From Parathalassolituus penaei (GTDB lineage: Bacteria; Pseudomonadota; Gammaproteobacteria; Pseudomonadales; Oceanobacteraceae), in contig NZ_JAPNOA010000016.1 of the NCBI RefSeq assembly GCF_026626885.1, positions 280,217 through 344,216 on the forward strand: a stretch of 64,000 nucleotides of DNA. The letters run 5' to 3'. The notes under the pieces are model-generated. The model was given only the letters and a program-made list of their open reading frames with translations, did no database searches and was not told where the DNA came from. A program made the translations under genes and the position numbers. Of the stretch, positions 57,373 through 64,000 are shown piece by piece. Position 1 is the stretch's first letter; each line of letters starts with the position of its first letter.

Positions 57373-58345
57373 TACGCAGGCCCAGCTCATAAGGATGCGG
57401 GTTCAGATACACCTGATTGCGGGCATATACACTCACATCCTGGCTGTGGGCGAGGTGATGCTTGAGCAGGGTCAGCGGCACAATCAACGGCACAATGCCC
57501 TGACGGTATTGGCCGATCAGCTCGGTCAGTTCTTCACGGTCACCGCTGTCGAGGTGATGGCGCAGGTAACCTTGCAGGTGTTGCAGGGTGTTGGTGTGGC
57601 TTTTGCGGCTGGCGGGTTTGGCCAGAGCGGTCATCAGCGCCAGGATGTAATCATCAGCGATGTCTTCCAGCGCCCGGCTGCGCAGGTCGGCCAGCAAACG
57701 CCCGATGGTTTTGTATTGGGCCACGCTGTGGGCCATCACCAGATATTTGTAGCGAGAGTGGAAGTTGATCAGGCCGTTGGCGGTGAGCGGCTGGGACCGG
57801 AACTGACGCCAGTCGTGCAGGGTGAATACCCGCACCATAAAGTTTTCGCGCAGGGTGTCGTCGTTCAGGCGTCCGGCTTCTTCCATAGGCACCAGTGGCA
57901 ACAGGCGTTGCAGCTCGGTGGCAAACACTCCACCGGTAGCACCTTCCGGATGGCCATTGGCCAGATATCGCTTCACGCCGAACAGGCCACAGCTTGGGCT
58001 TTTTTGCATAAAGATGTAACCGCACAGCTGGTCGAGGCGGGCGGCTTGCTGATGGGCGTAGTCGCGCAGTGGAATGGTGACATCCAGATCCGGGTTGTCA
58101 GTACCCAGCGCCCGAACTTCGGGGTCATTGGCATTCTGGCTGACCAAGCGGATGGGGGGCCGTGGAACCGGCATGCCAATACCCATTTCCGGGCAGACGG
58201 AGGTGAATTCGAAATAACGCGACAAGGTATCGGTGCAGAAGCGTGAGCGCTTGTGCGAGCCATTAAAACGCACCGGTTCACCCAGCAGGCAGCTGCTGAT
58301 TCCAACCGGGATGCGGACAGAAGAGGAAGTCTCGGTGTTGGCCAT
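57362..58345 (-). CDS. TudS/DUF523 desulfidase fused to DUF1722 (YbgA-like)
   Basis: 327 residues from ATG 58345 (AAGGG upstream); the frame to 58483 covers the promoter. Residues 10-160 are DUF523: Cys19 in ISSCLLGEPVRFNG, Cys51 in SVCPEMGIGMPVPRPP, and Cys119 in QKSPSCGLFGV; in TudS these three bind a catalytic [4Fe-4S] cluster that removes sulfur from thiouracil-type bases. Residues about 200-320 are DUF1722 (FHSRYKYLVMAHSVAQYKTI, LTLLKHHLAHSQD), the E. coli YbgA domain. YbgA is encoded next to phrB in E. coli as well. Likely substrate: thiolated or photo-altered nucleotides (inference). First gene of the operon. Confidence 0.9.
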   Translation of the reverse strand: MANTETSSSVRIPVGISSCLLGEPVRFNGSHKRSRFCTDTLSRYFEFTSVCPEMGIGMPVPRPPIRLVSQNANDPEVRALGTDNPDLDVTIPLRDYAHQQAARLDQLCGYIFMQKSPSCGLFGVKRYLANGHPEGATGGVFATELQRLLPLVPMEEAGRLNDDTLRENFMVRVFTLHDWRQFRSQPLTANGLINFHSRYKYLVMAHSVAQYKTIGRLLADLRSRALEDIADDYILALMTALAKPASRKSHTNTLQHLQGYLRHHLDSGDREELTELIGQYRQGIVPLIVPLTLLKHHLAHSQDVSVYARNQVYLNPHPYELGLRNAI

Positions 58346-58366
58346 GATGTATAACCCTTGCCTGTT

Positions 58367-58439
58367 TTGTATAGGTTTTAGCATGGCTTCTTGTATAGGT
58401 TTGGTCAAGTATTCTTGTACAGGAAACGATAATTTGTAC
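58367..58439 (-). promoter_or_regulatory. Operator array/promoter of the light operon
   Basis: Four hexamers on the plus strand: TGTATA at 58367 and 58391, TGTACA at 58415 and 58434. The first three are exactly 24 bp apart, the last 19 bp. Each is preceded by a T and followed mostly by GG. Read on the minus strand a candidate promoter TTGACC-N19-TGCTAA lies between the inner two; the long spacer is the type MerR proteins act on. The array starts 22 bp before the TudS start codon. Confidence 0.65.
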
Positions 58440-58572
58440 AGCTTGACCGGATCAACCGCCCAAAACCTGCTGGCAGTGTGCAAAACAGCGGGGGTGCACT
58501 AATTCCGATCAGTTAAGCATCCGTCGGCATTCTTACACTTCGTTACCGCATCGGATGGTCAGGATTTGTTCG

Positions 58573-58632
58573 GCTTGTTAATTGGCTCTACCGCTTGCCC
58601 TCTTGTGGGACCTTGTCCCCCGGCCGGGTCGG
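58573..58632. repeat. Dispersed repeat, copy 1
   Basis: About 60 bp: GCTTGTTAA, 11 variable bases, then GCTTGCCCTCTTG-GGGACC and TTGTCCCC-rich GGCCGGG. Copy 2 is at 63831-63890. It contains GGGAC/GTCCC inverted segments. No gene found in the region 58440-58954 around it apart from a possible TGTACA/GGTACA pair at 58752-58779. Confidence 0.75.
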
Positions 58633-58904
58633 CCGTTGCGGTGAATTCCGGCTCGCCCAGATGGGCATTGGGCAGCCAGCTGCGCTGGGCACATTCGGAA
58701 ATCAATGATCAGGCTGTTTGAACAGTCCTTAACTGATCAGCATTAAGGGGTTGTACAGGTGTGGTTCTGGTGTGGTACAGAGGAGCAGGCGCTGGAGGTA
58801 TAAGGGAAGTTACGAGAAGTAGCGGGAAATAGACGCTGACGAAATACCCACCAGGCAGGACAAAGCAGGCCGACCGTGCGGAGCGGGGTGTTGTCCTGAC
58901 GGCG

Positions 58905-58937
58905 GATACAAAGCCTGTCGATGACAGGCTTTGTATC
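58905..58937 (-). terminator. Perfect hairpin 3' of cbiX
   Basis: GATACAAAGCCTGTC-GAT-GACAGGCTTTGTATC, 15-base perfect arms, 18 bp beyond the cbiX stop. No T-run follows, so termination may be weak or the structure may protect the mRNA end. Confidence 0.6.
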
Positions 58938-58954
58938 ACGTGGAGCCAGGCGTA

Positions 58955-59338
58955 TCAGATCACCTGACGTATCACTACTTCGGCAATGGCGCGTGCGACT
59001 TCCGGTTCCAGTCCTACTGGCGCCAGCAGGGTCAGTTGGATCAGATGCTCTTTTTGCAGCTCCTCGATCTGCAACGGAACATCGATACGCAAATGGCGGC
59101 CGGCGGCAAAAAACAGCGGCAGCACATCGATGTGGGTATAACCTGCTTCGGCCAGCAGTGCGACCTGGTTTTCCAGCGACGGCTCGGCCAGTTCCATATA
59201 GGCCAGATCAACGCGATTGCCATCCGCTTGCAGGCTGCTGCGAATCTGCGACAGCAGTTCATCAAAGGGTTTTAACCAGTGTGGATCACTGCTGCCGTGG
59301 GCCAACAGAATGGTCGCCTTGAGGTTTTTCTTGTTCAT
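58955..59338 (-). CDS. Sirohydrochlorin cobaltochelatase-like protein (CbiX/SirB small form)
   Basis: 127 residues from ATG 59338, which has a strong GGAGGTGA just upstream; the open frame to 59533 is not used. Single chelatase domain: TILLAHGSSDPHWLKPFDEL with the metal-binding His, and IDVLPLFFAAGRHLRID with the second His. Single-domain CbiX-S/SirB proteins insert cobalt or iron in sirohydrochlorin for B12 or siroheme. 77 bp downstream of the flavoprotein gene, so probably transcribed from its promoter. No other B12 gene is near. Confidence 0.85.
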   Translation of the reverse strand: MNKKNLKATILLAHGSSDPHWLKPFDELLSQIRSSLQADGNRVDLAYMELAEPSLENQVALLAEAGYTHIDVLPLFFAAGRHLRIDVPLQIEELQKEHLIQLTLLAPVGLEPEVARAIAEVVIRQVI

Positions 59339-59415
59339 CTTGTCACCTCCTTCCGAATGGTTCTCCGAGACCGGCGTCAGGGAACCGGAATGGTCGTACA
59401 AGGAGGAAAAGCCGG

Positions 59416-60429
59416 TCATGCGTTCGCCCCCGTCACGCGAGAATTGGACAACTGCGCTTGCAGCGCAGTTGCAGCTGCCTGACCACTGAGCCAGGCACCT
59501 TCGATACTGGCCGATTGCAGCCAGTCGCCGCACAGCACCAGTTTTTGCTGCGGGTCGAGCTGATACCCCCTGGTATCAGCACTGTTGTCCGGGAAGGCGT
59601 ATAACCAGCGGTGCAGCCAGGATTCGCGCGCCTTGAGGGCATCCAGTCCGGTGGTATTCCAGAACGCTTGCAGCAGCTGTTGTTCAACCCACGGACGGGT
59701 GTGGTCGATGCAGTTCTGGCTCCATTCATGGTTGGCCAGCACCACCCAGGTTTCACCGCTATCCCGGCCGGGTTTGCTGTTATTACGCGCCAGCCAGCTG
59801 ATAGCACCTGTGTGTACAAATGCGGCGTCAAACGGCGTCGCCAGCGGCTCGTCAAAAGCCAGCAATAATGCCCAGCAAGGCAGCATACTACTTTGCAGGC
59901 AGGCCTGTTGCAGATTGACCGAATTACGGACAAATGGTTCAGCCTGTGCTGGCGGAGTCGTGACCACCACCGCATCAAAGCCATCAAAGAGGTCGCCGGT
60001 TTCACTTTCCAGCGTCCAGTGCTGGTCATGTCGGTGCAGGGCAGTGATACGGGTAGAGGTGTGCAAGGCGCTGGCTTTTTCGGCCAGGGTGCGACTGAGG
60101 GCTGTCATACGTGGTACGGCGACATAACGAATGTCGTCGTCCGGTGATGGCCGGGCATCGTCCTCATCAATCAGCCAGGGAGTGATCTTCCAGGGTTCGA
60201 TCAGCCCCTGCTGGTGCCAATCGGCGAGGATAGCTGCAAACGCCGGAGTATTGGCCTTCATAAACTGGGCACCCATGTCCCAGCTGGCCGATTGACCACG
60301 CTTGCTGGCCATACGCCCACCCGTGCCGCGGCTTTTTTCAAACAGTTCGACCTGATGGCCGTGGTGATTAAAAACCGCCAGTGCGCCGAGCGCCGCCATT
60401 CCGGCACCTATAATTGCAATACGGGCCAT
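59416..60429 (-). CDS. Renalase-like FAD-dependent oxidoreductase
   Basis: 337 residues from ATG 60429 (open to 60474). FAD fold ARIAIIGAGMAALGALAVFN with GxGxxA, then HGHQVELFEKSRGTGGRMAS; C-terminal KLVLCGDWLQSASIEGAWLS closes the FAD domain. Belongs to the COG3380 renalase-like group, whose members oxidise isomers of NAD(P)H; the true substrate is unknown. Divergent from the epimerase gene with TGTACA/TGTATA sites in the 109-bp intergenic region. Confidence 0.88.
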   Translation of the reverse strand: MARIAIIGAGMAALGALAVFNHHGHQVELFEKSRGTGGRMASKRGQSASWDMGAQFMKANTPAFAAILADWHQQGLIEPWKITPWLIDEDDARPSPDDDIRYVAVPRMTALSRTLAEKASALHTSTRITALHRHDQHWTLESETGDLFDGFDAVVVTTPPAQAEPFVRNSVNLQQACLQSSMLPCWALLLAFDEPLATPFDAAFVHTGAISWLARNNSKPGRDSGETWVVLANHEWSQNCIDHTRPWVEQQLLQAFWNTTGLDALKARESWLHRWLYAFPDNSADTRGYQLDPQQKLVLCGDWLQSASIEGAWLSGQAAATALQAQLSNSRVTGANA

Positions 60430-60450
60430 CTTGTTTCCGCCACATAACTT

Positions 60451-60505
60451 TGTACAGGTTTTGTAGTTTAGCATTGCCAGATACTATGTATAGGTGTTGT
60501 ATAAT
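60451..60505. promoter_or_regulatory. Divergent promoter region with TGTACA/TGTATA sites
   Basis: TGTACA at 60451-60456, TGTATA at 60487-60492 and 60498-60503. On the plus strand TTGCCA (60474-60479) and a perfect TATAAT (60500-60505) are separated by 20 bp, an overlong spacer as in MerR-activated promoters, and one TGTATA lies within it. Serves the epimerase and perhaps the flavoprotein-cbiX unit. Confidence 0.65.
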
Positions 60506-60538
60506 AAATGACAGCCAAACCATGCGAGGTAAACAATC

Positions 60539-61474
60539 ATGGGCAAACGAATTCTGATTACGGGGGGCAGTGGGTTTATTGGCTCCCGTCTGGTGTCGGC
60601 CTGGCGTCTGGTCGGCCATGACATCTCGGTTCTGACCCGACAGCCGGGCAAAGTACGTCAACGCTGGCCGGGCATTACCGCGGTGGATGATTTCAACGAA
60701 CTGGAAGGTCGCTTCGACTGGGTCGTGAATCTGGCCGGTGAAGGCATTGCTGACCAACGCTGGAGCGAAGAGCGCAAAGCGATTCTGCGCGCCAGTCGTA
60801 TTGCTCTCACCGAAGATCTGGTGGCCTGGGCCAAACGTACCCATCAGCACTTCGAGGTGGTGGTGAGTGGTTCGGCGATTGGTTATTACGGTGGCAAACA
60901 CGGTAAGGCGGGCGAGGTCTGGCTGGATGAACAGAGTGACAACGGTCGTGATTTTGCCGCCCGTTTGTGCCGTGACTGGGAGCTGGCAGCTCAACCTCTG
61001 ACGGCTTACTGCAAACGACTGGTGATCGCCCGTACCGGCGTTGTGCTGGGTGCTGAAGGCGGCATGATGAAACGCCTTTGGTTGCCGTTCCGGATGGGTA
61101 TGGGCGGCCAGATTGGTGATGGCAGCCAATATCTGGCGTGGATTCATATCGACGATTACTGCCGTGCGATTCACGGCCTGCTGGATGGCCAGTTGCCACT
61201 CAGTGGTGTGGTGAACATGACGGCACCCGAACCGGTGACGAATACTGATTTCACTCACAGCCTGGCAGCCGCTCTGGGACGTCTGGCGTTGTTGCCGATG
61301 CCAACTCCGATGGTGAAACTGCTGTTCGGGGAAATGAGTACACTGCTGCTGGATGGTCAGCGGGTGGCTCCTGTAGTACTCAAACAAGCCGGGTTTGAGT
61401 GGCAGTTCCGCCAGATTGATTCGGCACTCGGTAATCTGGCTCTGGAACGCCAACACGAAGCACATGCAGCCTGA
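60539..61474 (+). CDS. TIGR01777 family NAD-dependent epimerase (YfcH/SulA-like)
   Basis: 311 residues, full length. Rossmann motif KRILITGGSGFIGSRLVSAW; VVSGSAIGYYGGKHGK carries the Ser and YYG that are typical of TIGR01777; RTGVVLGAEGGMMKRLWLPF and the C-terminal VAPVVLKQAGFEWQFRQIDS (DUF1731) complete it. Cytoplasmic, function unsettled (described as cell-division inhibitor-like or epimerase). Start ATG 60539, GAGG 11 bp upstream. Its promoter has the same motif as the photolyase operon, so light induction is likely (inference). Confidence 0.92.
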   Translation: MGKRILITGGSGFIGSRLVSAWRLVGHDISVLTRQPGKVRQRWPGITAVDDFNELEGRFDWVVNLAGEGIADQRWSEERKAILRASRIALTEDLVAWAKRTHQHFEVVVSGSAIGYYGGKHGKAGEVWLDEQSDNGRDFAARLCRDWELAAQPLTAYCKRLVIARTGVVLGAEGGMMKRLWLPFRMGMGGQIGDGSQYLAWIHIDDYCRAIHGLLDGQLPLSGVVNMTAPEPVTNTDFTHSLAAALGRLALLPMPTPMVKLLFGEMSTLLLDGQRVAPVVLKQAGFEWQFRQIDSALGNLALERQHEAHAA

Positions 61475-61665
61475 CAACTGTTAGAGGTGTGGGTTTGACG
61501 CCAACATCGGCTGACTAACCTGCACCTTCTGTAATTCTGTTATAAAGGGATCACAGGTTTCTGACGGGTAACTGGAAACTGTAGTTTTCTGTTACTTGTG
61601 TTTGCAAGGTAAGCGGCAGGGAACTAAACCTAGGTTAACGAGACCCATTTTACGTAGGGCACATC

Positions 61666-61989
61666 ATGAGCCGTCAGACACTTGAACACTATCTGTATGA
61701 ATTCGACTCCGGATACCGGATCAGTTACGTGAATTTTTCCCGTGCCAGTGATCTGACCGACGCTCAGTTGATTCTGACTCTGGAACGTGGCCACGAACGC
61801 CGCACCTTTGTATTTACCCAGCCACTGTTTAATGACATCGACCGTAATCTGGTGTCTTGCCGTGGCCTGTACATCGCAACTCTGAAGAGTTCGCCGTTGT
61901 CTCCGAATCGTGTTGAGGTTGGAGATCTTGAAGGCAATTTTGCCTACTTCACCGCTCGTACCGTGAAGAACATTACTCCGACTGCCTGA
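61666..61989 (+). CDS. Hypothetical protein (107 aa)
   Basis: Starts at ATG 61666 with a compact, soluble sequence (MSRQTLEHYLYEFDSGYRIS ... RVEVGDLEGNFAYFTARTVK). It has no signal peptide, membrane segment or recognised motif. The preceding 191 bp hold no other gene. A terminator follows. Coding is supported by codon use and by the clean start/stop placement. Confidence 0.7.
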   Translation: MSRQTLEHYLYEFDSGYRISYVNFSRASDLTDAQLILTLERGHERRTFVFTQPLFNDIDRNLVSCRGLYIATLKSSPLSPNRVEVGDLEGNFAYFTARTVKNITPTA

Positions 61990-62008
61990 CAGTGAGGATT
62001 CCTGTCAG

Positions 62009-62031
62009 CCCGGCGCTGCCGGGCTTTTTTA
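62009..62031 (+). terminator. Terminator after the 107-aa gene
   Basis: AGCCCGGC-GCT-GCCGGGCT followed by six T. Confidence 0.85.
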
Positions 62032-62191
62032 TGCCTGCTTGTTTGCCTGCTGTTACTTTCTCCTGCCTGCAGTTCCCGAAACAGGCCAGTTGTTCACAGA
62101 AACAGTCTGGTCTGCCCGTAAAGACTTCTCTCACTTCTTCCCTGCGGTTAGGCTGGCGGCCTGATGAGCAAACAAGACACCGGAGTGTGGA

Positions 62192-63721
62192 GTGACTAAC
62201 GAGGTTTTTACCCTGGCCGCCTGGGGCGTGCTGATTCTGATCGGTTTATTGGGAACCCTGACCGTTGGAGTATTGGGCTGGCTGGCCTATGCCTACTGGG
62301 TGGATATTCACCAGACCCAACACACGGTACGCCGCAACTTCCCGGTGATTGGCCGTTTCCGCTATTTCTTCGAACACATGGGAGAGTTTTTCCGGCAGTA
62401 CTTTTTTGCCATGGATCGCGAGGAAATGCCGTTTAACCGTGCCGAACGTGCCTGGGTGTATCGTGCCGCCAAAAAAGAAAGCACCACGGTTGCCTTTGGT
62501 TCCACCCGTCGTCTCGATGTACCGGGCACCGTACTGTTTGTGAACAGTCCTTTCCCGGCACTCAAACAGGATTTTGCTGAATCCGGCCCACTGACCATTG
62601 GTGAACACTGCCGGATGCCATACACCACTTCCTCGCTGGTGAATATCTCCGGTATGTCGTTTGGTGCGCTGTCGCAACCGGCAATTCGCGCGCTTTCGAA
62701 TGGTGCTCGCAAGGCTGGCTGCTGGTTAAACACCGGTGAGGGCGGTTTGTCGCCGTACCATCTGGAGGGTGGCTGTGATGTGATTTTCCAGATTGGTACT
62801 GCCAAGTACGGTGTGCGGGATGAACGTGGCCAGCTCGATGATGACAAGCTGCGCGCCATTGCCGCCCACGAACAGGTAAAAATGTTCGAGATCAAACTGA
62901 GCCAGGGCGCCAAGCCGGGCAAAGGGGGCATTCTGCCTGCCAACAAGGTAAATGCCGAAATCGCCGCCATTCGCCATATTCCGATCTGGGAAGATTCCAT
63001 CAGCCCTAACGGTCATCCGGAAATCCGCTCGGTGGATGACCTGCTCGACATGATCGAACGGGTGCGCTCCGTTACCGGCAAACCAACCGGCTTCAAGGCG
63101 GTATTGGGGGATATTGATTGGATTCGTGATCTTTGCCGCGCCATTCATCAGCGTGGTCGTCAGTGTGCCCCGGACTTTATTACTCTCGACGGCGCGGAAG
63201 GGGGCACCGGTGCAGCCCCGCAGCCACTGATGGATTACATGGGTCTGCCGTTGACCCAATCATTGCCGATGCTGGTGGACGTTCTTGATGAGTTCCATCT
63301 GCGTCCACGTATTCGTGTGATTGCTTCCGGCAAACTGATCACCCCGGACCGGGTGGCCTGGGCGTTGTGTGTTGGCGCCGACTTTGTGAATACCGCTCGT
63401 GGTTTCATGTTTGCGCTCGGCTGTATTCAGGCCCTGCAGTGCAACAAGAATACCTGCCCGACCGGTATCACCACGCATGATCGTCATTTGCAGGCGGGTC
63501 TGGTGCCACAGGATAAGGCCGAACGGGTGTTTCATTTTGTCCAGACTCTGGTGCAGGAAGTGGGTGTGATTGCGCACTCCTGTGGTGTGGATGAGCCTCG
63601 CAAGTTGCAACGTCGCCATGCTCGTATGGTGCAGCCGGACGGTCAGGTGCCGTTGTTGTCGGAGTTATACGGTACCCAATCGTTCCATCCGGCTGCGGCC
63701 GAGATGCGGGCGTACGAATAA
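62192..63721 (+). CDS. Membrane-anchored FMN-binding glutamate synthase-like protein
   Basis: 509 residues from GTG 62192 (CGGAG upstream). Residues 8-34 form a membrane helix (LAAWGVLILIGLLGTLTVGV). The remainder is the FMN/Fe-S domain of glutamate synthase large subunit: MSFGALSQPAIRALSNGARK, GEGGLSPYHLEGGCDVIFQI, KPGKGGILPANKVN, FITLDGAEGGTGAAPQPL and CIQALQCNKNTCPTGITTHD with Fe-S cysteines. The amidotransferase and central domains are missing, so it cannot make glutamate alone. Archaeal-type GltB-like proteins of this size are common in bacteria with an unclear role. Confidence 0.93.
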   Translation: MTNEVFTLAAWGVLILIGLLGTLTVGVLGWLAYAYWVDIHQTQHTVRRNFPVIGRFRYFFEHMGEFFRQYFFAMDREEMPFNRAERAWVYRAAKKESTTVAFGSTRRLDVPGTVLFVNSPFPALKQDFAESGPLTIGEHCRMPYTTSSLVNISGMSFGALSQPAIRALSNGARKAGCWLNTGEGGLSPYHLEGGCDVIFQIGTAKYGVRDERGQLDDDKLRAIAAHEQVKMFEIKLSQGAKPGKGGILPANKVNAEIAAIRHIPIWEDSISPNGHPEIRSVDDLLDMIERVRSVTGKPTGFKAVLGDIDWIRDLCRAIHQRGRQCAPDFITLDGAEGGTGAAPQPLMDYMGLPLTQSLPMLVDVLDEFHLRPRIRVIASGKLITPDRVAWALCVGADFVNTARGFMFALGCIQALQCNKNTCPTGITTHDRHLQAGLVPQDKAERVFHFVQTLVQEVGVIAHSCGVDEPRKLQRRHARMVQPDGQVPLLSELYGTQSFHPAAAEMRAYE

Positions 63722-63765
63722 CGGCAGCTTTGCTGCTGGCTGCGATGGTGTAGTGGCTGCTGTTC

Positions 63766-63793
63766 GTCCGACGTCCGACGTCCGACGTCCGAC
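63766..63793. repeat. 7-bp tandem repeat
   Basis: Four perfect copies of GTCCGAC (63766-63793), just after the glutamate synthase-like gene. Confidence 0.85.
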
Positions 63794-63830
63794 GGCTGGC
63801 CGGGCCGCGATCGGATCTGGCGGCTACTCT

Positions 63831-63890
63831 GCTTGTTAACTTGCTACGTTGCTTGCCCTCTTGGGGGACCTTGTCCCCCCGGCCGGGCGG
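63831..63890. repeat. Dispersed repeat, copy 2
   Basis: Same order of elements as 58573-58632: GCTTGTTAA, 11 bases, GCTTGCCCTCTTG, GGGGACC, TTGTCCCC and GGCCGGG. The remaining GC-rich sequence to the window end (63891-64000) has no gene I can support. Confidence 0.75.
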
Positions 63891-64000
63891 GCCTCCCCCT
63901 GCTTTTGCCCGGCTGGGCTCGTTTCTCCGGTTTTCACCGACAACGGCTGTTCGACCCCGGCCCGATGGCACGTCCTTGTGCCAACGGGCCTTGCGGGGCA

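Noticed and set aside
58367..58439. Repeat array considered as a CRISPR
   Set aside because: Only hexamers recur and the spacing is promoter-like; no long direct repeats or cas genes.
58709..58939. 76-codon minus-strand frame in the long gap before cbiX
   Set aside because: Begins at an ATG with no ribosome site, composition not protein-like (Thr/Pro/Ser-rich), and runs into the 15-bp hairpin.
58955..60429. Cobalamin riboswitch in front of cbiX or the flavoprotein
   Set aside because: The 77-bp and 109-bp leaders are too short and lack the B12-box sequence.
60368..61477. 369-codon open frame on the minus strand
   Set aside because: Antisense to the TIGR01777 epimerase and crossing the divergent promoter.

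Overview
This window looks like chromosomal DNA of a marine, heterotrophic, probably lipid- or hydrocarbon-using gammaproteobacterium of the Oceanospirillales/Pseudomonadales type (Thalassolituus/Oceanobacter-like; this is an inference from gene content and order, no 16S gene is present). The order trpGDC - vfr-like crp - osmC - speD, the mpl-ubiX pair and leuS-lptE-holA are as in Pseudomonas and relatives. Coding density is high. I see no rRNA, tRNA, CRISPR array, prophage or insertion sequence.

Layout. 1-5.6 kb: a secreted VolA-type lipase (5' end outside the window), a DUF1302 and a DUF1329 protein in one operon, closed by a perfect 20-bp hairpin. 5.6-8.7 kb: small outer-membrane barrel, SrkA kinase, ComF, two small unknown genes. 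9-12.6 kb: acyl-CoA dehydrogenase with a strong promoter and a PsrA-like operator, hibernation factor, HAD phosphatase. 12.6-19.1 kb: trpE-G-D-C behind a trpL-type leader peptide, then a Vfr/CRP regulator, an OsmC protein and speD. 19.1-24.2 kb: TonB-receptor-like protein, RsmC, a MerR regulator divergent from a short LOV blue-light receptor, and inorganic pyrophosphatase. 24.5-29.6 kb: a tightly linked TonB receptor, periplasmic binding protein and hybrid histidine kinase. 29.6-39.8 kb: fbp, mpl, ubiX, four poorly known genes, one unknown, then holA, lptE, leuS. 40-50 kb: diheme cytochrome c, a fused hydantoinase/5-oxoprolinase, monothiol glutaredoxin, a MalT-like LuxR regulator with a receiver-domain protein, and a LysR regulator.

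50.2-61.5 kb is the most interesting part: an eight-gene, mostly overlapping minus-strand operon (TudS/DUF1722 - MerR - photolyase - NTF2-like - SDR - FAD amine oxidase - DUF1365 - cyclopropane/furan fatty acid synthase type methyltransferase), followed upstream by cobaltochelatase CbiX, a renalase-like flavoprotein and a divergent TIGR01777 epimerase. The promoter regions of the operon and of the divergent pair, and the MerR/LOV intergenic region at 23 kb, all carry repeated TGTACA/TGTATA motifs. Gene content and motifs fit the light-inducible PplR (class II LitR)/PpSB-LOV regulon known from Pseudomonas putida: a blue-light LOV sensor and two B12-independent MerR proteins would control DNA photorepair, membrane-lipid modification and, as a new suggestion, salvage of photodamaged thiolated nucleotides.

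The last 2.4 kb hold a small unknown gene, a membrane-anchored FMN-binding glutamate-synthase-like protein, and a GC-rich tail with a 7-bp tandem repeat and the second copy of a roughly 60-bp dispersed repeat also present at 58.6 kb.
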